From the NCBI RefSeq assembly GCF_000611645.1, contig NW_014012991.1:5975-21151 (forward strand): a DNA stretch of 15,177 bases, written 5' to 3'. The translations under genes were made by a program, and so were the position numbers. Source of the stretch: Monoraphidium neglectum. Lineage: Eukaryota > Chlorophyta > Chlorophyceae > Sphaeropleales > Selenastraceae. Under the pieces are notes generated by a model that was given only the letters and a program-made list of their open reading frames with translations, did not search any database and had not been told where the DNA came from. Of this stretch, positions 1 through 9,441 are shown in pieces (positions within the stretch are counted from its first letter, which is position 1; every line of letters begins with the position of its first letter).

Positions 1-396
1 GGGTGGGGGAGGTGGCGGACCCAAAGGACAGTGATTTGTAGGTGAGGGTTCAACAAAGGATGCAAGATTATTTGGGAGAAACCAAAGGTGTAGAGCAGGT
101 TTCAACAGGGAGCGTGGCAAGTTGCATCGGCCTCGACACAGATGCCAAACCGGGCGTGGTGGTCGCGGCGTGTTGGGCAAGCACGGCGCCGCGCGCGTGT
201 CGCTGTCCTGGGCGCTTCCTACCCTGTGGCGGCCACTGCTGCGCCCCCGCACGTCCCTTAGACCTCGTGCGACGCCCTCTGCTGCCACAACCTGGGCCAT
301 TAATACCATGAGCCTCCCCGTTGAAGCCATTGTCCCCAGCCCACCCGACCCAGCGGCCCCTTGCAACCTGGGAGGTTGGGAGGGGAGGGGTCTCAC
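1..396 (-). other. Probable intron 6 of the WDR91-like gene, incomplete
   Basis: The donor GTGAGA follows exon 6 at 396-391. I translated the minus strand through to base 1 in all frames and found no stretch resembling a WD40 blade. The next exon therefore probably lies off the left edge. Open frames on the plus strand here are Pro/Arg-rich and unsupported. Confidence 0.5.
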
Positions 397-1671
397 CCGA
401 CGGCCACGTCCGAGAGCGTCCGCCGGGTGTCGCAGTGCCACACGCGCACGGGGCCGGGCCTGTCGTGGCTGGGGGCGTGCAGGCCGATGAGCATCACCTT
501 GTCAGCCTGGGGGGGGGGGTTGGGGGGGTTACATGATTTGAGGATATCTCATCGGTGGAAATGGCGGGCATGTCGATGTGTGCGTTGGGTGTGTGCGTGG
601 CGGGGGGAGGCGATTAGTGTGGGGCCTTGCTGGAGTTTGTGCATGCACGCGCGCACATGCGTGCCTCATCACGCGTGTGCGGGCATGTGTGCGTGTGCGC
701 ACTGCGCATGTGCGTGTGCGGGTCCTCGGGTAGCGCCATGCAGGTGGTTGCAAGCGCACACCCCTGCAAGAAACGGTATTGACATTAAAACGATGATCAT
801 GCGATTTCGCTCGCAGTTGCGGACCCACCCTCGCGTCCCATGCGAGCGCCGACACCGCGGTGCCGCACGACAAGCTCGCGTGTCGCGCCGCGTTGGCGCC
901 TGCGCCGGCCTCCGGCGCCGACCAGATTGATACCAGCCCCTCGCGGCCTCCTGCCGCCACGTTATCGCCGCGCGGCGACCAAGCCAGGCAGCTCACGCCC
1001 CCCACCAACGGGCTGTGGTGCGTCGCCGCCGCGGTTGCACCCGCGCCGGCGCGCGGCAGCAGCGCCTGCGGCAGCGGCGCCGGGGGCGGCGCCGCGGCCG
1101 CCGCTGCGGCGAGGTCGCTGGGGCGGCGGGTGGGCCGCGGGGCGCCGGGGTTAAGGCGGGCGCTGCTGCTAGGGGATCGTCCAAGGCCGCCGCCGCCGCC
1201 GCCTGTGTTCGAGGCGGCTGCCTCCCAGAGCGGCCCCGCCGCGCGGGGCGACGTCGCCAACAGGCCCGCCAGCGCGCTGCCCGGTGAAGACCGCGGCGCA
1301 GGCGCCGGCCGCGGGGCCTGCTGCTGCTGCTGCTGCTGCTGCTGCTCGCCGCCCAGCCCGTCCGTGCTCGGCTGGGCGATCGCGGCCCCTGCATCCAGCG
1401 TGATGCTCGGCGCCCGCACGTGCCGGCCCCGCGCCCCGTCGCCGCCGCCACTGCCACTCGCCGAGCCGCCGCGGCGGCCGCCGCCGGGGGCGTCCGCTGC
1501 GGCCGCGGGCGCCTGCGCGTCCCGGGTGCCCTCAAATGCGGGGCCGTTGCTGCCCGGGACGAGCGGCCTCGACGGCACGTCCACCGGCCTGGAAGGCGGC
1601 GCCTGGGCGGGCGCCGCGGGGGCTGCAAACGCAAACTGCGCAGCTGCCTGGTGGTCAGTGTCGCCGCCGGT

Positions 1672-1726
<55 letters not shown>

Positions 1727-3676
1727 TGCTGCTGCGCTGATATCGCCGCTGCCGCCGCCGCCGCCTCCTGCTCGCGCTCGCGCCGCCACCGCGCCGCCTC
1801 CGCCAGCTGCGTGCGCGCCGCCGCCAGCTCAGCCGCGAGCGCGTCGGCGCGCTGCTGCAGCGCCAGCCGTGCCGCCCGGTCAGCGTCGAAGCGCAGCAGC
1901 GCGGGGAGCGGCGCGCAGCGCAAAACCTCCGACAGGAAGTTTCGGAGGCTCTGGGCCAGGGTGGCCATCCACTCGGGCGTGAAGTACACCTGATCGAATT
2001 TTGAATTGGGGGGGCGCGATTGCTAAGCAATCGTGGTCGATGGTCAGTTGTCGGTTATTCGCGGGGGTTGCTTCGTCCCGCAAGGCAGGAGCCCCTGTCC
2101 TGGCCTCTGCCGCGCCTTCAACCCGAAATCCTGGAGACTACAGGGCGCCATCAGCCCGGTGAGCCAGGCGATGCGGAACAGCTCGGTGCGCATGCGACAC
2201 CTGGAAGGCAGGGTGCTTCTCAGGGGATGGCAGGTAGGCCAGGGCGAACCAGGGCGCCCACGCCTCCGCCTCGGGGCCGCGCATCAGGCCGGCCCCATAC
2301 TCCTGGAAGAAATCAGACACCTGGGGTGAGCGGTGGGGGTGGGGCTTGTTGGCCATTTCGGAGTTAGGTTCCAGGGTTTGGGGGTTCGACTGAACCAGTG
2401 GCAGAGGGGCGCGCGTTTTAAGGGGGGTCAGTGTTTGATCAGGATGCGGAGGGGCTGCACCAACCCTCCTGAAGCCAAAGGGGTCGGGGGAGCGTTGGGA
2501 GCTTCGCGCTGCCGTGCACGTGCGGGAGGGCGGGTTCGACGAATGAATCGCGCGAGGGTGCCTGGCTGAGGCCCACCGCACACGATTTGAGGGTGTGGAA
2601 ACCGCGCCAAAGCCAAAGCCGGAGCTGCCGCTCGCTGCGTCGCGGCTCGGCCCACTCTTGCTGCGCTGCGGGCGCGGCCAGCGCGCGATCGCCCCGTCTG
2701 GACGCACACACCCTGGCTGGCCCGCCCCGCACCTTGTCGGGGCGCCGCTGCCGCACCGCCGTGACCAGCAGCGCGCGCAGCAGCGCCGCCTCGACGCAGC
2801 GCACTGTCGCGTCGTGGCGCGCGTCAAGGCGCGAGTACAGCCTGTGTGTGTGGGCGGGGGGAGTCATGTTCCCCGTGGTTTGGCCAATTCTCCTGTGTGG
2901 GGGGCTCACTGGCGGCTGCTCAGCCGCAGGGGCCGATCCAACCCCGCCTGACACCGAGACCTCTGAGAAGCGCGCGGCCGCGGGGTCGCCCCACAACGCG
3001 CGATACAGAGCGAGCCGCGGCCACCAGGCCCGGCGCGCGCTGGCAGCGGCGGGTGCGTTGAAGCGCGCACAAGGCCGCTGTTCGAGCACAGCTGCCCGCT
3101 CTCGCAGATTTGTTCGCATGCAGCCGCAACTGCTGCATCCTTGTTTATGTGCGTTCTATGACCTCAGATCCCCCATCCCGTCTCGAGAGATCCTGGATCT
3201 CACGTGGTCTGCAGGAAGTCGAGCAGGTCGATCAGGCCGGCCGTGTCCAGTGAGGGCAGCAGCTGCCCAAACACGAGCCCCACCAGCGCCTCCGCCTGCA
3301 GCCCGCAGCCGCTGTCGGACGCCTGCGGAACGCGGTGTTGAGGGGGGGAAGCAGGGCCGGGGGACAGGCGCAGGAGGCGAAGGCGGAGGATGGGTGTGTT
3401 CGTTGGATGCTGCAGCAGCATGTGGGTGGGAAAAACGGGGTCTATAGCAGGCTTGCAGCGGCGATTCGGAGCGTCGCAGCCGGCAGCTGCCATCCCTGGA
3501 AGCAGTCGGCGCGATAGGGCGGGGCCTGCCCTGACGCCCGGATGCTGTTTGCCGACCACGGCGGAGGGAGGGGCGAGGCGCACCAGCTCTGCATTGAACG
3601 AAGCGAGGGCGCGCGTGAAGCCGCGGAAAGCGAGGTATTCCTTCACCAGGGTGTCCACGTACGGCAGCGCATCCAT
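397..3676 (-). CDS. WDR91: WDR91-like WD40-repeat protein, 5' part (six exons, 3' end off window)
   Basis: Exons in transcript order are 3676-3536, 3322-3204, 2841-2733, 2320-2201, 1989-829 and 506-397. All junction phases agree, giving 586 residues. Residues 5-37 (YVDTLVKEYLAFRGF) match the LisH-like start of WDR91. Residues 57-163 carry the following helical region, including LYSRLDARHD, SDFFQEYG and LPSPEKHPAF. Residues 165-200 (YFTPEW, SLRNFLSEVLRC, LLRFDADR) are a conserved WDR91 block, followed by a short coiled coil. A long low-complexity linker with two polyGln runs precedes the first WD40 blade (about 492-520, CLAWSPRGDNVAAGG, VSIW) and part of the second (VRVWHCDT). The start is the first in-frame ATG, with a CCCATGG context. 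In animals WDR91 works with WDR81 and Rab7 to lower PI3P during early-to-late endosome conversion; the same role here is inferred. The exon 1 donor (GTCAGG) is the least certain junction. The remaining blades lie beyond position 1. Confidence 0.85.
507..828 (-). other. Intron 5 of the WDR91-like gene, with alternating purine-pyrimidine tract
   Basis: The intron has a GTGGGT donor at 828-823 and a CAG acceptor at 509-507, and joins two phase-0 exon ends. Its middle is rich in GT/GC steps. Bases 639-664 alternate purine and pyrimidine without a break for 26 nt, a composition known to favour Z-DNA. On the coding strand the intron is CA/CG-rich. Confidence 0.65.
1318..1344 (-). repeat. (CAG)9 coding repeat, second polyGln run of the WDR91-like protein
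   Basis: Nine perfect CTG units on the plus strand read as nine CAG codons on the coding strand, inside exon 5. The run lies in the disordered linker between the N-terminal helical region and the WD40 propeller. Confidence 0.95.
1675..1734 (-). repeat. (CAG)20-type coding repeat, polyGln of 20 residues
   Basis: Sixteen CTG units, one TTG and three more CTG units on the plus strand encode 20 consecutive Gln (about residues 249-268). The single CAA interruption near the 5' end of the coding-strand run should lower slippage there. The tract directly follows an Ala-rich, Arg/Glu-rich helix. Shifted frames would read polySer or polyAla. Confidence 0.95.
2842..3203 (-). other. Intron 2 of the WDR91-like gene
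   Basis: The donor GTGAGA at 3203 and the acceptor CACACAG at 2844-2842 join phase-2 ends. The joined reading, DFLQT-T-LYSRLDARHD, follows the family pattern without a gap. An open frame on the same strand inside it (about 3119-2940) is therefore treated as intronic. Confidence 0.75.
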
Positions 3677-5849
3677 GGGGCTGCGTGCTGCCCCGCGGCG
3701 CTGCGCCCGCGGGGCGCAATAGCGACGGGCGTGCAGCGGCTTGGGGTGGGCGCGTGCAGCGTCGGACGCGCCGTCCCGCCTGTGCCGGAGCGACGCGTCG
3801 GCGGTGACTCGCTGCGCTTCAGTAAACAGTACGATCGTGTGTACCGACAATGATATTCGAGTTCTGCCGTAAGTCTTGTATACTCATAGAACTGATCTAC
3901 GAGCTCATGTATGTCTTGATGATCACGTCTACAGAAGGTATCAAGCCACCTTGCGTGTGCCAATTTTGTAACAAGGCACTGAGCTAATCATCCACCGTTG
4001 CCTGGTCACAGGAATGAGTCAGCTGAGTCATCTCCGGCTGCTGGTGCCCTCACGAGCTCAAGCACGATCATCATACTGTGCATGCCCGGTGTGAGTGAGC
4101 TACCATACTCCACAAGTAAGAGTATGTGGGTAAGCAGCAGGCAGAATCCAGACTCTTCATCATGCCGCATGGCAACAGTAACCTCATGACCTGTGTTTGC
4201 TCATAACCTATGTTCAAACTAATGAGCATCACCAGCGGCAAAGGAAGCCGCGTGCTCCGCACAAGCACCACCATCCTGCTGGATGGCCCGCGCAGCCCGG
4301 TTGGCCAGCGCGTGGTCCCATGGGCGGGTTGCCCACCCTCCCAACTGCTGGCGGACGCCCGCCGTCGCCGCTGGGCCCTGGAGCTTGGCCTTGACCGCCG
4401 CGGTCGCGGTCGCGGCGTCCCTGCTGCTCTCCGACCGCATTGACCCACGCACAAGTGTAGCGCTGGTCAGCAAAAGTGACGGCTGATTTTACCCGCTGCT
4501 GCATGCCTGGGTTGCTCCATCCAACTGCTGCCGCAGTGCCGCCATGAATTACTGCTGAGGGCCCTGCACACTGTGCGGGCCATTTGCACGCATAAGCAGC
4601 TGCTCCACCTCCGCTGCCACGGCAGCAGCTGCCGCGCCATCTGGCCGCCGCCGCTGCGCTTTGCACGCACAACCTGGTGGATTTCAGACCCCACTGCCAG
4701 CGAGTCCGCTGTGCGTGTCGAGCAGCAAACAGCAGCAGCACGCACCATCCGCAACGCCGCCAACGATCAGGCCTAGGTATAGCCGGGCATGCGCCAGCTC
4801 TGCAGCCAGTGCTGAGGCATCCAGGCCGCGGCCCTGAGCAGCCGACGCGTCTGAGCGCCATGCGGCGGCCTAGCGCTGCTGCACTCTCAAAAGTGCTGTG
4901 CCATAATGGATGCCACACATGAACCCAACAACCGAGAAGGGCAATTGTGGGAAGCGCGCTTTAAAACCTTGCTTGGAGGCCATTGGGAGGCAGCAAGGCT
5001 GCTTGGCGCGCGGGCCACCAGCAGGGCGTGCCTGGCAGCGTAAGCCCAGCCGAGGTGTATGAAAGGGGGCGAGACACACAAATTGGCAGCCCCTCAGTGG
5101 TCCCCTGCAGCAGTTTGCAGCAGCAGCAGCAGCGGCGGCGGCGGCGGCGGCGGCGGCGCAAGCACACGCAGGCCCCCAAGAGAAAGTGGCATCCCGCTAA
5201 AGCACCGGCATTGAGTGGCAGAGATATTGTAAAAAGCTGGCTGCAAAAGCTTTGGTGCAGAGCAGCTGAGGGGCGGCTGGGTCACAGCAGTGCCTGGGTT
5301 CAGAGCTGGAGTGAACAACTAACAGCAGTGCAGTCTATTGCTTCTTAGGCGAGTGTGGCAGCAATGTTTTTGCAGCGCCCCTCCCCCGCCAGGATGCAGG
5401 GTATGCCAAGCAGTCTGTCCCACTAGCCTGACAGGTGGCCTAAACCTGCCCATCTTCCATTACCATACCGTAGCTGCTGTTGACTAAACGTTTGTCGGTG
5501 TGTTTCCCTGCGCTGTTGAATTTGCTAGTGGTGGAAGCTCATCCGCATTGTTTGTTTTTGCGGAATAAACCACAATACTGGCTATACACAAACGCACGCA
5601 CCCCACATACGCAAAGCTGCCCAGCTCGCGTCGCGTCGCATGCAGCGCCTTTGGTGATCGCGACCTACGCGTTCGTTTATTCAACTTGCATTTACACGGA
5701 GCATAACCGAAGCGCACAGAAGTCAGTGCGCACGCCAGGCAAGGCCTCTGGTTGGCACACAAACAGGTGCGACATGCCGTAAACTTTTTATGAACGCTTC
5801 TGGTTGTTGGTCCAATCAAATGAATCTGATTCTGCGCAGGTGACGTAGG
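3677..5849. other. Intergenic region, no gene supported
   Basis: This holds the promoter side of the WDR91-like gene and the upstream region of the plus-strand small gene. It is AT-richer at about 3830-4250 and 5200-5850. Open frames exist on both strands but none matches a family I know and none assembles into a convincing spliced gene. One minus-strand frame from about 5570 to 3640 looks protein-like over long stretches yet carries about a dozen stops. It may be a decayed gene or transposon remnant, or chance. Confidence 0.5.
5118..5157. repeat. Compound (CAG)5(CGG)8 trinucleotide repeat
   Basis: Five CAG units (5118-5132) pass directly into eight CGG units (5133-5156) on the plus strand. 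It lies outside any supported exon. The open frames crossing it read Gln-Arg in one direction and Pro-Leu or Ala in the other, so they are composition artefacts unless a transcript shows otherwise. Confidence 0.9.
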
Positions 5850-6452
5850 ATGGCGCTCCGGCGCTTGACTACCGAGGTTGTCGACGCGGTGCGCAAGGCT
5901 CCCCGGCTGGAGGAGAGGGCCATGCTTATGAAAGAACTTGAGGGATATGTTACTTGGGGGCCAGCAATGGCCATTGCAATCGCAGCAGCAGCCGGCGCTG
6001 TTTATGTCGAGCGCTCCCAACTGAACACTGTCAAGGTGCGTTGAACTGGGTGCGATTGGAAACCTGGATGACTGGAGTGGGATGCACCATGCGAACGGAC
6101 CCAGCGATGCGTGCAACCAGACAAATCTAAGCAACCAACGCGCAGCGTGCTACAACGAACGCGCCCAATGAAACGGCCCAACTCCAAACCAGTGCTGCAA
6201 CTGCTCCAACCTTGCGCGTGGAGCTTGCAGCGAGCTGCAACTCAACCCAGCCCACACGAGATCCCCCATTCCAACTCATGCCAATGCGGCCTGCAGGAGA
6301 TGATGATATCGGAGATGCAGTGTTTGGAGGTCAAGCTCGCGGCTGCGGAGAAGACGCTCAGCAAGGACATTGAGATACTGAAGCGTGATGTGCAGGAACT
6401 GAAGGGTGGTGTGAAGGCAATTCTCAAGAACCTCGACGCCAAGGGCAAGTGA
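5850..6452 (+). CDS. Small membrane protein with C-terminal coiled coil, family unknown
   Basis: Two exons, 5850-6035 and 6297-6452, are joined through a GTGCGT donor and a CTGCAG acceptor, both phase 0, giving 113 residues and a TGA stop. The start is fixed by an in-frame TGA at 5841-5843, nine bases upstream. Residues 1-30 are basic and amphipathic (RRLTTEVVDAVRKAPRL). Residues 35-53 form one hydrophobic Ala/Ile-rich span, consistent with a single membrane helix. Residues 63-110 are a Lys/Glu/Leu heptad-like coiled coil (LEVKLAAAEKTLSKDIEILK). I do not recognise the family. The layout of basic N-terminus, one membrane helix and coiled coil suits an organelle inner-membrane or tethering protein, but this is inference. 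It is the only supported plus-strand gene, divergent from the WDR91-like gene and convergent with the chromodomain gene. The sequence gcgcag just before the start could be the acceptor of a 5' UTR intron. Confidence 0.75.
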
Positions 6453-8298
6453 AATCTTAAAACAGTGGCAGCATGCGGGCCCCTATGCCAGCTCAGCTGG
6501 CTTAGGGGCCTTGCAGCGTCTGTGCATGGCAAACTGAGAGGCGGCGCGCCGCCGCTTGGTTCAGCGACGGGCAGTGGGACGGGCGGGCTGCGCTGCCGGG
6601 GCCGATCAGGCTGGAGTGGGTGGGTGCAGGCGCCCACGCGCAGCGCTTGTCTGCGCTCCGCGGCCTGGCCTTGCTGAGCGTCCGCTTGTGCCCCACGCGG
6701 CGAGTAGCCCCGTTTTGGGGCACTGCTTTCTGCCGTCACCGCCGCCATGTGCCTGACCCCTCGGAGCGACGCTGGCGCCGGTTGATACCCTTGATGTCCG
6801 GGTAGGCGTGCGCATGCAGCCCCCAGGCGGTGCCGCTGCAGCGCTTGAGCTTCTCCGGGAGCCCGCTTGGCGGCGCGACCGTCGACACGCATGCTGCTCT
6901 CTCTCCGAGCTCGCTTAAGGCTCTGCATGTGCGACGTTTCAAGGATGCTTGAGGGATGCTGCCTCTCTTCCTCGGCTCTAGGGCGCGCGGTGGCATGAAG
7001 GCTTGCTTTCTCGCATATGCATTGGCTGTTTTAAAGACGGATTTTGAGCGGGCAGGCGTCGTGGTCACCATTGATGACCGCTAGATGCACTGCTGATGCA
7101 CCGCTGAAATTGCAACAGTTGCAACTGCCGTTGGGCAACACTGTCGTGTACAGCTGACGCCAGCAGCAGGAGCGTACAGTAGCCTCTTGGCGGCGGCAGC
7201 CGGTTTCAGTGACTCGGTCAACCTGATCGGTTGTTTGCGCCCGCCTGTAGGCCGCAAACCCAAAAATCCTGCGATTGCTGCAGACTGGAGGCCCTGCGCA
7301 GAACCCCGTCCTTCAGGCATGCTCCATCATTTTCACGTCATCCTCCATGGCACCCATCCCAGTGGCACTCTCAAGAGAACTGAGAGCTCACTGCATGACC
7401 TGCGTTCACAGCTGTTGCAAGCCCTCCAATCCCCACCACCCAAGCGCCCCTGCATGCCAGCCACCGCCTGAGCCCTTCTGCCCGTGCTGAGCACAAGAAC
7501 CTGCCACGCCGCCCCCAAGGTAGCGTCACCGCGTCCGGCAAAGTCAATCGCCCAGCATGCGCCTGGCTGCATTCACCCAGTTTCTCGCCACAATGCCACT
7601 TCCAGGAAGGCAACGCTGCGCGCTGAGGACACCCCCGCAGCACGCAGGCCGTCAGCATCTGCCTGTGCGCCACGCTGCTCAAGCGCTAGGCGCTCTGCAT
7701 GGGCTCACGCAGAAGCAGCATAATGTGCAAGCAGGGTCTAGTATGCTACCGTACTGCACAAGCCATGCGGCGGGTCGTATGGCACGCAGAAGCCAGGGCC
7801 TTGACCGCGCCTGGCGCAATGTTTCACCCCACGCAACCTGTTTGCGCCTCCAGCCGGTCCCCGCGCGCCCCGCCTCGCGCGTTACCTTATGCCCCCCCCC
7901 TCACGGTCAAACACATTGCAAGGTACTGATGTTGGGACAATTCGCTGCCTCGCATGCCTCTGCCTGCTCGAGCGCCTTCGGTCACTCTCAGAAGCATCAG
8001 CAGCCAAAACCAGCAGCGTGACTCAGCCTCAGATTGCACAACACCAGAGCGCAACACGGCACCTGCTTTCCGTAACACACAACTACAACAACACATCCAG
8101 CACACAGGCATGCAGATCCCAAACCTGCCGTCTGCCCTGCCAAAAAGACACACAAGCCAGCACATGCTCAGAATAGGCGGCGTCAGTTGCGGCATACACC
8201 ACACCGCCTGACGCAGCCCCGAAGCTGTCAGACGTTTGACAAAGCACCACGGCGACAGCCCTGGGCAGCCACAGTGCGATGGCTGCCGCGCCGCGCCC
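6453..8298. other. Region between convergent genes, no gene supported
   Basis: The plus-strand small gene and the minus-strand chromodomain gene end toward each other here, so both 3' UTRs should lie inside. I saw no TGTAA polyadenylation signal (typical of chlorophytes) on either strand, and this was read by eye only. Open frames of 60-150 codons occur on both strands, for example plus 7187-7471 and minus 7371-7682. They show no recognisable motif and do not join into a model. No RNA gene was seen. Confidence 0.5.
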
Positions 8299-8594
8299 TC
8301 ATTCAGACTCGCTGCCGCCGCCGCTGTCGCTGCCGCCGCCGTCCTCATCCGAGCTGGAGTGTGCCTCCTCCTCCTCCTCCTCCTCATCGCTGCCGCTGCC
8401 GCCGCCCTCCTCCTCCGCCCCCTCCTCCTCACTGCCGCCCTCCTGCTGCTCCTCCTCACTCCCCTCCTCCTCCTCCTCCTCCTCCTCCTCCTCCTCGTCG
8501 CTGCTGCTGTCGCCGCCGCCTTCTCCCGGCACCGGCAGCTCGTCCAACCAGGCCGCCTTGAGCAGCGCCGCGTTCGCGGCCGCCTGCTTGACCC
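8299..8594 (-). other. Exon 10: acidic C-terminal tail with GAG repeats
   Basis: After a short helical stretch (VKQAAANAALLKAAWLDELP) the exon turns into runs of Glu broken by Ser, Gly and Gln. The longest run is eleven Glu from GAG codons at about 8464-8496; a second group lies near 8370-8392. Tails like this are common in nuclear proteins that contact histones. In the two shifted frames the same GAG repeats read polyGly or polyArg, so a one-base slip would replace the acidic tail. Confidence 0.85.
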
Positions 8595-9387
8595 CTGTGT
8601 GGCGCGAGGCGCGAGCGGGCGAACGCGCGCGTACGGGCAGGATGCTGTGTGTGGGAACACGACCTGGGCGGCCGTAGCTGCAACAGGGTGTGAGTATCGT
8701 GCAGCACTGCGGGGCCGTGGCGCTCACTGGGTGCTCGCCTGGACATGCGACACGTCCACTGCCACTTCCCTGCCCACACCAACGCGCATGCAAGCGCCCC
8801 CCTGGACCAGCCTCCCCAACCCTCCAGCAGGCGGACACCCACTGTTGAACCCAGGGTACTTGTCCCGCCGCTGCCAGCCGCGTATCAGCGCGCGCGAGAG
8901 GTTGGCCGCCGGCTCCCAGCCGCCCTTGTTGTCACCCAGGTCACCCGTGTCCAGCTCGTAACCCTGGTGACGCCGAGGCGCCGGGGACAGAACATTCGAT
9001 CAGCGAGGGCGCTCACACCAGCTCACGCTGCCAACCAAGCGGCTGCCGCCTAATACCATTGCAGCCTATCAACCCGCACTTGCCTACAAGCGTGTGTGTG
9101 TATGTGTGTGTGTGTGTGTCGGGGGGATGGATTGTGCAGAAGCAGGCATACAGCCTGTGGGCTCTTTGCGTGCATGGGATGGGTGTGTGTGGCTGGCTCC
9201 TGGCCCGTGGCTCCTGTCCCCTCACCTTCCATTTTATGAGGTACAGCGTGTGCTGCCCGGCCGTGGCCTCGTCCAGGACGGCCTCCACCTCAAACTCCGC
9301 CTCGGGATCAGGGTCCTCGTCAGCATACTGAGGGGGGGGGGAGGGGACAAAGAGCGTAAATGTGTGCTTCGTGTGTATTTGTGTGAG

Positions 9388-9441
<54 letters not shown>

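Noticed and set aside
860..1993. Long plus-strand open frame with polyCys and polyAla
   Set aside because: It is antisense to exon 5 of the WDR91-like gene. Its Cys and Ala runs are just the reverse reading of the CAG repeats and GC-rich codons.
2920..3138. Minus-strand open frame starting near 3119, considered as an extra WDR91 exon
   Set aside because: A phase-compatible acceptor exists, but joining exon 2 directly to the exon at 2841 gives an ungapped family match, so the segment fits better as intron.
3640..5570. Reassigned TAA/TAG as Gln, as in some ulvophyte algae, to explain the interrupted minus-strand frame
   Set aside because: The supported genes contain many Gln codons, all CAG or CAA, and no internal TAA or TAG. 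Also, every stop codon is one C-to-T change from a Gln or Arg codon, so that pattern proves nothing.
5484..6134. Minus-strand open frame of 216 codons
   Set aside because: It is antisense to exon 1 of the small plus-strand gene and its upstream region, with no recognisable motif and no splice partner.
8236..8961. Plus-strand Leu/Ala/Pro/Ser-rich open frames over the TCC repeats, read as membrane proteins
   Set aside because: They are antisense to the polyGlu exon; the hydrophobic runs come from the repeat itself.
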